Assembly (NCBI RefSeq): GCF_001311925.1
Contig: NZ_BBCG01000023.1
Coordinates: forward strand, 1-52,824
Direction: 5' to 3'
DNA: 52,824 nucleotides
DNA from: Cellulosilyticum ruminicola JCM 14822
GTDB taxonomy: Bacteria; Bacillota; Clostridia; Lachnospirales; Cellulosilyticaceae
The notes beneath the pieces were generated by a model, which was given only the letters and a program-made list of their open reading frames with translations, had not been told where the DNA came from and did no database searches. Of this stretch, positions 41,970 to 50,428 are shown one piece after another (the stretch's first letter is position 1; each line of letters starts with the position of its first letter). Made by a program: the position numbers and the translations under genes.

Positions 41970-43042
41970 TTATAGTACCCCCTCTTCTGATTCCAAAAGT
42001 TGTGCATCTTCTAAAACTTTTAAATCAACTATTCCATATTTCATAAGCTTCTCAAATACCACTATAGCTCTTTAATTTTTTCCATACTGCCAACGCCACT
42101 TTCAATACAATCTTCTTTTAAACTTTCATATATTGCTACCATAAATGCTGCTGATAATACCTTTTGGCTTGGTGCCGTTATAATATATATTTGATGTTTT
42201 TCTTCACCAAACTGATTTATACCGTTCATCTCTATTAAAAACTTAATACTTTCTTTTTTTCCCATCATATCTAATTCACTAGCTAAACTAAGTTGTACTG
42301 CCAATTTATTCTTATCCACAAAATACCCTCTAAGCATATCTTTAAAAAAAGCTACTGTATTTTCTCCACTTATTACGGTATACCATTGTGCTAAATGACA
42401 ATTTAATTTTTCTTCTATTTTTACTGTATCCTCATTTATATAAGGGATCATACGCCTTACATCTTCAAAGAATGGTAAAATATCTTTCATACTTGGCGTG
42501 TTATCTAATACTTTGCTAACAGTATTTCCTGTATGCTTTATAACCCCTTCTATAAAATCAGCTGCTGCACTTTCTGTAAAAGCACCTCTTACACCATAAA
42601 AATGTATAAAACTTTGAATTTCTTTAAAATCCCTTTTAAAAACTAAAGGCAGAATCTCAGATACTCCAGGTACAGATCCCATATTGTATAAGACACTTTG
42701 TGCCATTTCTTCTTGCTTAAGATTTTTAATTTCTTCATGGAATCCACAGTCAATGACATGGTTCCCCATATTTTTTGCACACCTTGCCACTATTAAAGAT
42801 AACTGTGAAGATGGACCTGCTGCATTAATAATCACTTCGTTCTTTCTCATAAATGTGCATAGGCTTTCTTCATCTTTTATATTGAGTTCTTCCCAAATAA
42901 CCTCATTAAGTATTTGATCTCTTTCATCTTCAAAAGTATGATGCGTTCTACTCCCAATCATTATATCCGTATAACCCAAATGAATTAATAACTTAACAAC
43001 CTCCTTTCCAATATTTCCATATCCACCTAGCACACCAATCAC
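41970..43042 (-). CDS. Saccharopine-dehydrogenase-like reductase, candidate thiazoline reductase (frameshifted end)
   Basis: The Rossmann N terminus VIGVLGGYGNIGKEVVKLL, INAAGPSSQ and NHVIDCGFHEE mark a saccharopine-dehydrogenase-type NAD(P)-oxidoreductase, not the Gfo/Idh type of PchG/YbtU. In this context it would reduce one thiazoline to thiazolidine, as I recall for the unrelated PchK of enantio-pyochelin. The open frame ends at 42062 (MEKIKEL), but adding one A at 42071-42073 continues as RAIVVFEKLMKYGIVDLKV to a stop at 41970, 30 bp before the next start. GTG at 43042 follows GGGAGG; the longer start at 43057 would include that site. Confidence 0.72.
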
Positions 43043-43071
43043 TTTGCTTCCTCCCACTTATCTAAAATTTA

Positions 43072-44456
43072 TCAGCTTAATTTAATTACATCTGCATTTA
43101 GATAATTGATGAACTCTATATCATGAGTAATAATAATTACAATCTTATTTTTTCTAATAACACTTGTATCAAACTCCCTACACATTTCATGTTATCTAAA
43201 TCCAGTCCACTAGTTGGTTCATCAAAAACAATGATTTCCCTTTTACATAATGCCCCATCTACTACAGCAAGCCTTTGCTTTTGTCCACCAGATAAAGCCA
43301 TTGGGTGTTTATCTAAAAATTTATCTAGTTGCATTGTTTTAAGCCCTTCTATAGCTTCTTTCTTAGAAACGTCATTACCAATTAAAGCTTCTGCTAAAAC
43401 ACTATCTGCAAACAATTGATGATTCACATCCTGCATAATTAGAAAACTATTTTTACGAAGCATCTTAGGTGTCATTTTTTTGCCATCTAAAAGTATCTCA
43501 CCATACTTATATTTTCTTAATCCGCATAAACACTGAGCTAAAGTAGTTTTACCTCTACCATTTTTCCCAAAAATAGCAACAGCTCTTCCTCTAATACCTT
43601 TAAATGAAAGTCCTTCCCATAAAGTACGACTTCCACGAAGAATTGAGATGCCTTTTATCTCTAATCCTTCTCCATATTGCTCTTCTTCATTTTGATGAAG
43701 TTCTACGCTTTCTATGCTGCGAATTCCCCATGTCTCACATTCCTCGGCTGTTAGATTTTGAAATTGCTGTGCATTCCACTGTTTAATAATCTTTCCATCA
43801 TCTAATAAAATAGTACAATCTAATAAATCAGCTAAATACCATACCCGATGTTCTGCAATTACAATGGTCTTTCCTTGCTCCTTTAGTTTTACAAGTAGCT
43901 CCCTTAAACGTATAATCTCATCTTGATCTAAATTAGCAGATGGCTCATCAAATACATATACAGCAGGATTTTCCATATAAGCTGCTGCAATAGCTACCTT
44001 TTGTTTTTCACCACCTGAAAGCTCAAATACACTTTTACCTATTAAATTTTCTAATTTATACGCCTTAATAACCTCATCTAAACGTTCTCTAATTTTTTCT
44101 CTAGGAACACCTTTATTCTCGAGTCCAAATACCATTTCACTTGTTGTATCTAAATTAAAAAATTGGGTCTTTGGATTCTGAAAAACAGACCCTACATCCT
44201 TTGAAATTTCCCAAAGCGGTTTTTTAGAGATATCCTCTCCATTTAGATAAACTTTTCCCTCTAATTTTCCTAGTACCTGTGAAGGTATTAAACCATTAAT
44301 TAATTTTGTTAATGTAGTTTTTCCACAACCGCTTTTTCCACACAATACAACAAATTCTCCCTTTGCAATCCTTAGATTACAGTCTTGTAAATTAGCTCTT
44401 TTACTACCTTCATAACTAAACGTTACATGATCCATATAAATCATTTCTCTACTCAC
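43072..44456 (-). CDS. ECF transporter fused ATPase (EcfA-EcfA'), frameshifted end
   Basis: This protein has two ABC ATPase domains in one chain: Walker A GKSGCGKTT with LSGGEKQKVAIA and VFDEPSANLD, then GKNGRGKTT with LSGGQKQRLAVV and VFDEPTSGLD. In-frame it stops at 43137, before the second H-loop. One base back at an A6 tract (43148-43153) the other frame reads NKIVIIITHDIEFINYLNAD and stops at 43072, only 29 bp from the next start. It powers the ECF importer with the T and S genes upstream; the start overlaps ecfT by 4 bp. Confidence 0.82.
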
Positions 44457-45127
44457 CTCACCAAGAATGCAATCACAGCTAATAACACAAAGTATATTAT
44501 TGCTATCATATCTTTTACTCGAAACTTAATTTCAAATAATGATGTTTTAGCAACCGGACTTTCAACACCTCTTATGATGGCTGACTGTGCTAATTCTTCA
44601 CCAGTTTTTACTGCACTCATAAGTAATGGCACATACATACCCTCTATCTTCTGCTCTACACCCTTTATATTTCTTAAACACATAGCATGCCATATGGCTG
44701 ATACTTCTTCCTTAAGTATAGGGAAATAACGCATAGATACTGCAAAAGCTATTGAAACAGAATTAGGAATATGCATTCTACGGAAAGCTTCTAAAAGTGC
44801 TCTAACTGATGTTATGCTGCAAAACAAAGCTGCCATAGCTCCACATGGAAAAATCATCTTAAAATATATAAACACTGATAATATACTTGCTATAGTCACA
44901 TTGACATTAGGAATGACTAAAACTTGGATACATGTTAGTAATAAATACATACCTAACATTTTCATCATTGTACTTTTAATGCCAAAGACATACATTAACA
45001 CCAAAATACTCCCTACAAATATCCATTCAATATAAAGGCTCGTATGAGCAAATACAATAAAGACTGATAGAATAATAAGTATAATTCCTGTTCTAGGATC
45101 TAACGTCCTATCTTTTTTATTACTCAT
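44453..45127 (-). CDS. ECF transporter transmembrane subunit EcfT
   Basis: This 224-aa membrane protein of the CbiQ/EcfT family has about five hydrophobic spans (for example GIILIILSVFIVFAHTSLYI and ILVLMYVFGI). Its coupling helix region contains the family's AxxxRG signature as IIRGVESP, preceded by an ALLEAFRRMHIP stretch. It transmits ATPase movement to the S subunit. Both ends overlap the neighbours by 4 bp, showing tight coupling with the S and A genes. Confidence 0.85.
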   Translation of the reverse strand: MSNKKDRTLDPRTGIILIILSVFIVFAHTSLYIEWIFVGSILVLMYVFGIKSTMMKMLGMYLLLTCIQVLVIPNVNVTIASILSVFIYFKMIFPCGAMAALFCSITSVRALLEAFRRMHIPNSVSIAFAVSMRYFPILKEEVSAIWHAMCLRNIKGVEQKIEGMYVPLLMSAVKTGEELAQSAIIRGVESPVAKTSLFEIKFRVKDMIAIIYFVLLAVIAFLVR

Positions 45128-45717
45128 CTTGCAATGCCAACTTTAACAAAGTGTTTTCTCATAAGTTTAAAACCAAATAAACCTCCTATAATAGCTCCTA
45201 CAAAAATACTTAAAATAATTAATACTGCACTTTGAGTAGATACTACACTACTTAATGCATTTAAATAGTCTTGATTCATAAATTTTGCTGAATACTCTAA
45301 GAAGGCCTCTTTATTAAACCAAAGTTGATAAAAGTCTCCAATAAATCCAAATGAAAAGAAAATATAGCCCATCATAATCCAAAACTTCTTACGAAATCCA
45401 CCTATACGTAACATAACTTCCGCAAGAATTCCACCTATAATTTCTGAAATAATAATTGAAACTGAAGATGTTATAAAGATAATTCCAGTAATAACACTAA
45501 TAATAAAAATAGGTCCAGTTGTTTTTGTTTTAGTCACAATTAGCATAAATACAGGCCCCATTACAAGTGCTCCTAACATATGTGATGCAAACCATGCCAT
45601 TGGTATAATGCCACCTAATATCATAAATAAAAATCTTATTGCAATACATACAACACCTAAAACAGATGCTACTATAATATCTTTCATGCCTAATCTTGTA
45701 CTTACTTCTCTACTCAT
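45124..45717 (-). CDS. ECF transporter substrate-binding S component (MptD/Trep_Strep-like)
   Basis: This 197-aa protein has about six transmembrane helices. The N-terminal RLGMKDIIVASVLGVVCIAI, GGIIPMAWFASHMLGALVMG and C-terminal GAIIGGLFGFKLMRKH fit the MptD-family S components. ECF S components normally bind vitamins or metals. Here it sits inside a metallophore operon next to dedicated T and A genes, so I infer import of the metal-metallophore complex or of a precursor. It follows TAAGGAGGAAATAAATCAT; the preceding 126-bp gap holds a coding-like remnant. Confidence 0.82.
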   Translation of the reverse strand: MSREVSTRLGMKDIIVASVLGVVCIAIRFLFMILGGIIPMAWFASHMLGALVMGPVFMLIVTKTKTTGPIFIISVITGIIFITSSVSIIISEIIGGILAEVMLRIGGFRKKFWIMMGYIFFSFGFIGDFYQLWFNKEAFLEYSAKFMNQDYLNALSSVVSTQSAVLIILSIFVGAIIGGLFGFKLMRKHFVKVGIAR

Positions 45718-45733
45718 ATGATTTATTTCCTCC

Positions 45734-45843
45734 TTATTGTTTCATTTTATTTATACTCTTTTTGAATTTATATATTATATGATTTAGAAATTCATTCTCA
45801 CTAGCTTGGTATACTAAGGTTAGTTTATAATTTTCTAATCCTC
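45734..45843 (-). other. Coding-like remnant between thioesterase and ECF genes
   Basis: Right after the thioesterase stop and an AGGAGG, one frame reads GGLENYKLTLVYQASENEFL followed by a lysine-rich tail to a stop at 45734. No ATG, GTG or TTG is placed to start it. It may be the leftover 3' end of a deleted gene, or an extension of the thioesterase by a frameshift. Confidence 0.3.
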
Positions 45844-46593
45844 CTATGCTAAGATATCTTTTACTAAATACGATAAATACGTCTGATCATCAAGTACAAA
45901 GAAATGATTCCCTTCAAATTCTCTTAGAGAAAAGCTTTCTTGAGTTACTTGCTCCCAATTCTTCATAATGTCTTTTGTAGCTTCCACATCATTAGTAGCT
46001 GCATGAGCAATAATTGGTGTACTAATCACTTCTTGATTATACAAAAAACTATCGTTTAATCTATAATCCTTTCTAATTTCTTTCAATATATGATTTAGAA
46101 AATCATTATCATTAAAAATTTCTTCTGGGGTTTGTTGATAACGTTTTAGTTCTGCTATTAAGGCCTCATCTCCCATATAACTCTTAAATTCTAATAAATT
46201 CTCTTTTTGAGGCGCTTGCCTACCAGCTACAATAAGTTTACTTGGACTTATGCCGTACTGCTTCTCTAATTTATAACATACCTTAAAAGCAAGTGCTGCT
46301 CCCATACTATGTCCAAACAGGCTAAATTTTGCACCATTATTTTTTGTATAAATTTCCTGTGCTAAATGGTCTGTAAGTTCTTCAAAGTCTTCAATAAATT
46401 TCTCTCTTCGCCTCATTCCTCTCCCGGGCAATTCTACACAAATAATTTTTACAGGTAATACTTCAAGTGTCCATTTTCTATAACTTGAGGCACTTCCTCC
46501 TGCATGCTGAAAACAAAACACATTCATAGCTTCCATATCACGGCTCATCTTACTCTCAAACGGAAATACTTTTTTATTTTGTATGTCATTCAT
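45844..46593 (-). CDS. Type II thioesterase (YbtT-like)
   Basis: This 249-aa editing thioesterase has CFQHAGGSASSYRKW, nucleophile elbow FGHSMG with Ser96, and catalytic His in EGNHFFVLDD. It would hydrolyse wrong acyl groups from the NRPS carrier domains, as YbtT does for yersiniabactin. It is the first gene of the biosynthetic operon: a near-consensus promoter ends 71 bp upstream, with a Fur-like box above it. GGAG precedes the ATG by 8 bp. Confidence 0.9.
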   Translation of the reverse strand: MNDIQNKKVFPFESKMSRDMEAMNVFCFQHAGGSASSYRKWTLEVLPVKIICVELPGRGMRRREKFIEDFEELTDHLAQEIYTKNNGAKFSLFGHSMGAALAFKVCYKLEKQYGISPSKLIVAGRQAPQKENLLEFKSYMGDEALIAELKRYQQTPEEIFNDNDFLNHILKEIRKDYRLNDSFLYNQEVISTPIIAHAATNDVEATKDIMKNWEQVTQESFSLREFEGNHFFVLDDQTYLSYLVKDILA

Positions 46594-46663
46594 ATCATAC
46601 GCTCCATACTATCATATATTTTTGCTTAACTCATTAACGCGCATTACTGACTCTTCATGTGTG

Positions 46664-46692
46664 ATTATATCAGACTATTTTAATTATTTCAA
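46664..46692 (-). promoter_or_regulatory. Promoter of the NRPS/ECF operon
   Basis: The minus strand has TTGAAA (46687-46692), a 17-bp spacer and a perfect TATAAT (46664-46669). The Fur-like box lies 7 bp above the -35. It is the only good promoter I found for the ~19.6-kb unit down to 26970. Confidence 0.75.
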
Positions 46693-46699
46693 TATATTT

Positions 46700-46714
46700 T
46701 GATAATTATTTTCA
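46700..46714 (-). promoter_or_regulatory. Fur-like box upstream of the NRPS operon
   Basis: The minus strand reads TGAAAATAATTATCA, a 7-1-7 inverted repeat one base from TGATAATnATTATCA, the Fur consensus. Its position next to the -35 suits iron-dependent repression. No fur gene is in the window. Confidence 0.6.
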
Positions 46715-46733
46715 ATAAGATTTATTTAAATAA

Positions 46734-46786
46734 AACAAAATTCCAAAAACTCATACTGCATTATGTACTGTTTTTAGGATTTTGTT
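46734..46786 (-). terminator. Terminator of the ABC exporter pair
   Basis: A 17-bp stem with one mismatch and one wobble (46770-46786 with 46734-46750), extended by inner ATGTA/TATG pairs, is followed by TTTTATTT on the minus strand, 6 bp after the exporter stop. It separates the exporter transcript from the NRPS operon promoter. Confidence 0.75.
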
Positions 46787-46792
46787 AATAAG

Positions 46793-48547
46793 CTATTTCT
46801 GTAATTTCCAACCTATTGATTGTTTTCTTATGTTGATAAAATCAGCATATATTCCTGGTTTTTTAATAAGTTCTTCATGCTTTCCAGATTGTACAATGTG
46901 CCCTTTATCTAAAACTAAAATCTGATCTGCATGACGTACTGTTTTTAATCTGTGTGCAATCATAATAATTGTCTTATCATGTGTTAATGCTTCAATTGCT
47001 TTTTGTAAATCTGCTTCATTTTCAGGGTCGACATTAGCTGTTGCCTCATCTAATATAACTATATTTGCATCTTTAAGCATTGCTCTTGCAATAGAAATTC
47101 TTTGTTTTTCTCCACCTGAAAGTGTTCCCCCACCTTCTCCTAATACTGTATTATAACCATCTGGTAATTTAGAAATAAAATCATGACAACAAGCTGCTTT
47201 AGCTATTCGTACTACCTCTTCATGTGTTGCTTCTGGTTTACCAAATTTAATGTTATTTTCAATTGTATCCTGGAATAAATACACATTTTGAAAGACCATA
47301 CTAACATTCTTTAAAAGACTATCCAAAGTATATTCTCTAATATCTCTACCTCCTATCAATACTTTGCCCTTATTTACATCCCAAAAACGAGCAATTAAAC
47401 TACATAATGTTGATTTTCCACTACCACTTGGCCCAATAATTGCTGTAGTCGTCTTATTGGGTATTGTAAAACTTACGTTATCTAAAATTTTACGTTTATT
47501 ACCATTCTTATCTTTTCCATAAGAAAAGTCTACATTTTTAAATTCAATATCAGCGGAATTAAGCGGTATATGTCTTCCATCTTGATCCATAATTGGTGTA
47601 CTATCAATTTCATTAGCTTTATTCATAGAGTCATTTAACATTTGCAGCATAGATGCCATATTTCCTGCTGATTCTAAATCACTATATACCATAAAAGCCG
47701 CTACTACAAAAAGTAAAGCTGTTACTAAATCTAAATTATTTTGTAAGTATAAAGTAACTGTTGTATATAAAATCCACACACTTGTACCGCGTACAATAAA
47801 CTGTTTCATAGCATCTAAAGGAACACTACTTATTGTTAATTTTACATTCTTATCATGGCTATCTTTAATTGTCTCATTAATTTTTTGGTTTCCCAGTTTT
47901 TCTAAATTGAAAGATTTAACGATACTCATTCCTTGCACATATTCCAGTGTGGCTTCAACTAAATCTTCTTGAGCCATTTGACGTAAAACTGAATGTTTTG
48001 TAGATTGTCTTTGGGCCACTTCCGTCATAATTAAATAAATTATTATACCACCTAGCACAATACATCCAATTCTAAAATCTATCATAAGTATAGCTAGTGC
48101 AAATGCTAATGATTGTAAAATACCACTTAAAATAATAGCTAAACTACGTGCTGCTGTATTTTCTACATCTCCTAAAGATGTTGTAACTACAGCCGTAATA
48201 TTTCCTAAACTATTTTTATTAAAAAAACCCATTGGAATGTATCTTAACCGGTCACCAATATGTATTCTTTTTTCAATAACCATTCCGTATCCTGTTTCTG
48301 TCTGTTTAATAATTGAACCATAAGTGGCCCAAGATTTACCTATTACCGAAATTAACATAACTAAAAATGCACATAAAGCTATTTTTAACTCTTTATTCTC
48401 ACTTAATAAACCTTGTAAAACAATCATCAATGCCCAAAATTGAAAAGCAGAAAATATAGCACCAATAAAGTTAATTCCTATAGATTGTACAAGTAGCTTT
48501 TTGCGGCTACCTGCAAATTTAAAAATCTTCCTAAATATATGAAGCAT
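46793..48547 (-). CDS. ABC half-transporter (YbtQ-like), TMD-NBD
   Basis: This 584-aa protein has an N-terminal six-helix ABC exporter-fold membrane domain (~1-310) followed by a nucleotide-binding domain: Walker A GPSGSGKST, LSGGEKQRISIARAM, VILDEATANVDPENE and H-loop IAHRL. It pairs with the gene 18 bp upstream as a heterodimer. YbtP and YbtQ have this exporter fold yet act in yersiniabactin-iron uptake, so direction is not predictable from fold alone. GGGGGAAGAGG precedes the ATG. Confidence 0.88.
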   Translation of the reverse strand: MLHIFRKIFKFAGSRKKLLVQSIGINFIGAIFSAFQFWALMIVLQGLLSENKELKIALCAFLVMLISVIGKSWATYGSIIKQTETGYGMVIEKRIHIGDRLRYIPMGFFNKNSLGNITAVVTTSLGDVENTAARSLAIILSGILQSLAFALAILMIDFRIGCIVLGGIIIYLIMTEVAQRQSTKHSVLRQMAQEDLVEATLEYVQGMSIVKSFNLEKLGNQKINETIKDSHDKNVKLTISSVPLDAMKQFIVRGTSVWILYTTVTLYLQNNLDLVTALLFVVAAFMVYSDLESAGNMASMLQMLNDSMNKANEIDSTPIMDQDGRHIPLNSADIEFKNVDFSYGKDKNGNKRKILDNVSFTIPNKTTTAIIGPSGSGKSTLCSLIARFWDVNKGKVLIGGRDIREYTLDSLLKNVSMVFQNVYLFQDTIENNIKFGKPEATHEEVVRIAKAACCHDFISKLPDGYNTVLGEGGGTLSGGEKQRISIARAMLKDANIVILDEATANVDPENEADLQKAIEALTHDKTIIMIAHRLKTVRHADQILVLDKGHIVQSGKHEELIKKPGIYADFINIRKQSIGWKLQK

Positions 48548-48565
48548 ATCCTCTTCCCCCTTGTA

Positions 48566-50314
48566 TTATGCTTGATCTTTTGCATCAATATGTGCATGCC
48601 ACATTGAAGCATATAAATCGCTATTTTTAAGTAATTCTTCTTGTGTTCCTGTTTCTACAATATGACCTTTATTAACTACAATAATTTGATCTGCCTCTGT
48701 AATCGTAGATAAACGGTGTGCTATTACAATAAGTGTCTTATTTTTAGTAAGAGCTGATATTGCTCTTTGAATTTCCGCTTCATTTTCAGGATCCATTGCA
48801 GCCGTTGCTTCATCAAGAATAACAATAGGTGCATCCTTAAGCATGGCTCTAGCTATAGTAATTCTTTGCCTTTCCCCACCAGATAATTGACCTCCTGCTG
48901 TACCAACTAATGTTTCATATCTATTATCTAATTTACGAATAAATTCATCACAACCTGCTTTTCTAGCAACTTCTTCTACTTGCTCATCTGAAGCATTCGG
49001 ATTGCCCATTCTAATATTTTCGCGAATACTCTTATCAAATAAATAAGTATCTTGAGAAACATAAGCAATTTGTTTATTAAGTTGTGTAAGTGGTATTTGT
49101 TTAATATCTACACCACCAAACTTAATGCTTCCTGTTGTAGCATCCCAAAAACCTGCAATTAATTTTGCAATAGTTGATTTACCTGAACCAGAAGGTCCTA
49201 CTAAAGCTGCCATAGTATTGGGTTTAATCTCTAATGTAATATCTTTTAGAACATAATCTTTTGCTGCATCATATCTAAAAGAAACATGTGTCATTTGAAT
49301 ACTATTATTAACTAATCCAACTTCTTTGTTCGGACGAACAAGCTCCTTTGCTTGTAAAATACCCTCTATTTCTGCAATATTTGTACTTAATACTGCAATA
49401 TCATCCGTAAATGTAAAAGCTGCCATAATAGGTCCCATAGCTGCTAATGATAAAATAATAATTGTTATAAATTCATTTATTTCAAGACTTCCTTTTATCC
49501 AAAATAAAAATCCAATTGGAAGAATTGCTAATAAAGTAGATGGTAATAATGCTTGATATATACTCATGGTCTTTTGATTTTCTCTCATCCACTCTATATA
49601 ATAATTACCATTGTCCGAAACAGCATCTTTATATTTTCCATAAGAACCTGCTGATTGATTAAATGTTTTAATTACTTCAATTCCACTAATATATTCAATT
49701 ACTGTATCTGCCATCTTCTTTCCAAGCTCAACTGCTTTCTCATACTTAGCTGGATAATCTTTCATCCCCATCATCAAAACACCCATACCAATTACTACTG
49801 TAATCATAGAAGCCAAGGCCATTCTCCAATCTAAAACAAATAAATATATAATGATTACAATTGGTACCAATATATTCGCTGTCATCTCTGGAAGGAGATG
49901 GGCTAATGTAGATTCCATCCCCTCTACGCAATCTACTATTATCGTTTTATATTGCCCAGATGGTGTATCTAAAATTGTCCCCATAGGAAGTCTAGTTAAT
50001 TTATTAATTAAATTAAGTCTTAAATCCCTTAATGTTTTATAAGTTGCCCTATGTGATATACTTGTAGAAATACATATAAATACAATTCTAATAACGTAAC
50101 CTATTAAAGCATACATACACCATTTACTATAAAACACCATCTCTTCATTACCATCTAGTAACCCCGTTACTATTTGCGCCCCACAAAAGTAAGGCAAAAC
50201 GCCTCCCGCTACACCTATTACTGCAAATACTACAGATAAAAAAAATTGTCCTTTATACGCTTTCCCCCATCCTAAAGCTGTATTAATAGGTGACTGTTTC
50301 TTTTTTTCTTCCAT
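48566..50314 (-). CDS. ABC half-transporter (YbtP-like), TMD-NBD
   Basis: This 582-aa partner of the downstream half-transporter has six hydrophobic spans (~25-300), then Walker A GPSGSGKST, LSGGERQRITIARAM, VILDEATAAMDPENE and IAHRLST. I place the start at MEEKKK (50314) behind GAAAGGA; a 15-residue longer reading from 50359 has no better site. The original promoter seems to have been separated from it by the IS110-type element at 50429-51552. Context and pairing suggest metallophore transport, as in the yersiniabactin and equibactin loci. Confidence 0.88.
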   Translation of the reverse strand: MEEKKKQSPINTALGWGKAYKGQFFLSVVFAVIGVAGGVLPYFCGAQIVTGLLDGNEEMVFYSKWCMYALIGYVIRIVFICISTSISHRATYKTLRDLRLNLINKLTRLPMGTILDTPSGQYKTIIVDCVEGMESTLAHLLPEMTANILVPIVIIIYLFVLDWRMALASMITVVIGMGVLMMGMKDYPAKYEKAVELGKKMADTVIEYISGIEVIKTFNQSAGSYGKYKDAVSDNGNYYIEWMRENQKTMSIYQALLPSTLLAILPIGFLFWIKGSLEINEFITIIILSLAAMGPIMAAFTFTDDIAVLSTNIAEIEGILQAKELVRPNKEVGLVNNSIQMTHVSFRYDAAKDYVLKDITLEIKPNTMAALVGPSGSGKSTIAKLIAGFWDATTGSIKFGGVDIKQIPLTQLNKQIAYVSQDTYLFDKSIRENIRMGNPNASDEQVEEVARKAGCDEFIRKLDNRYETLVGTAGGQLSGGERQRITIARAMLKDAPIVILDEATAAMDPENEAEIQRAISALTKNKTLIVIAHRLSTITEADQIIVVNKGHIVETGTQEELLKNSDLYASMWHAHIDAKDQA

Positions 50315-50428
50315 CTTAACTATCATTCCTTTCGCTGTGCTCAAGGCACAAAAATTCATGAAAAATATTTAAGCCCCTATACCTTTGGCAATACTTTTAG
50401 TAGGTAAACAATTATACTACAGAGCACG

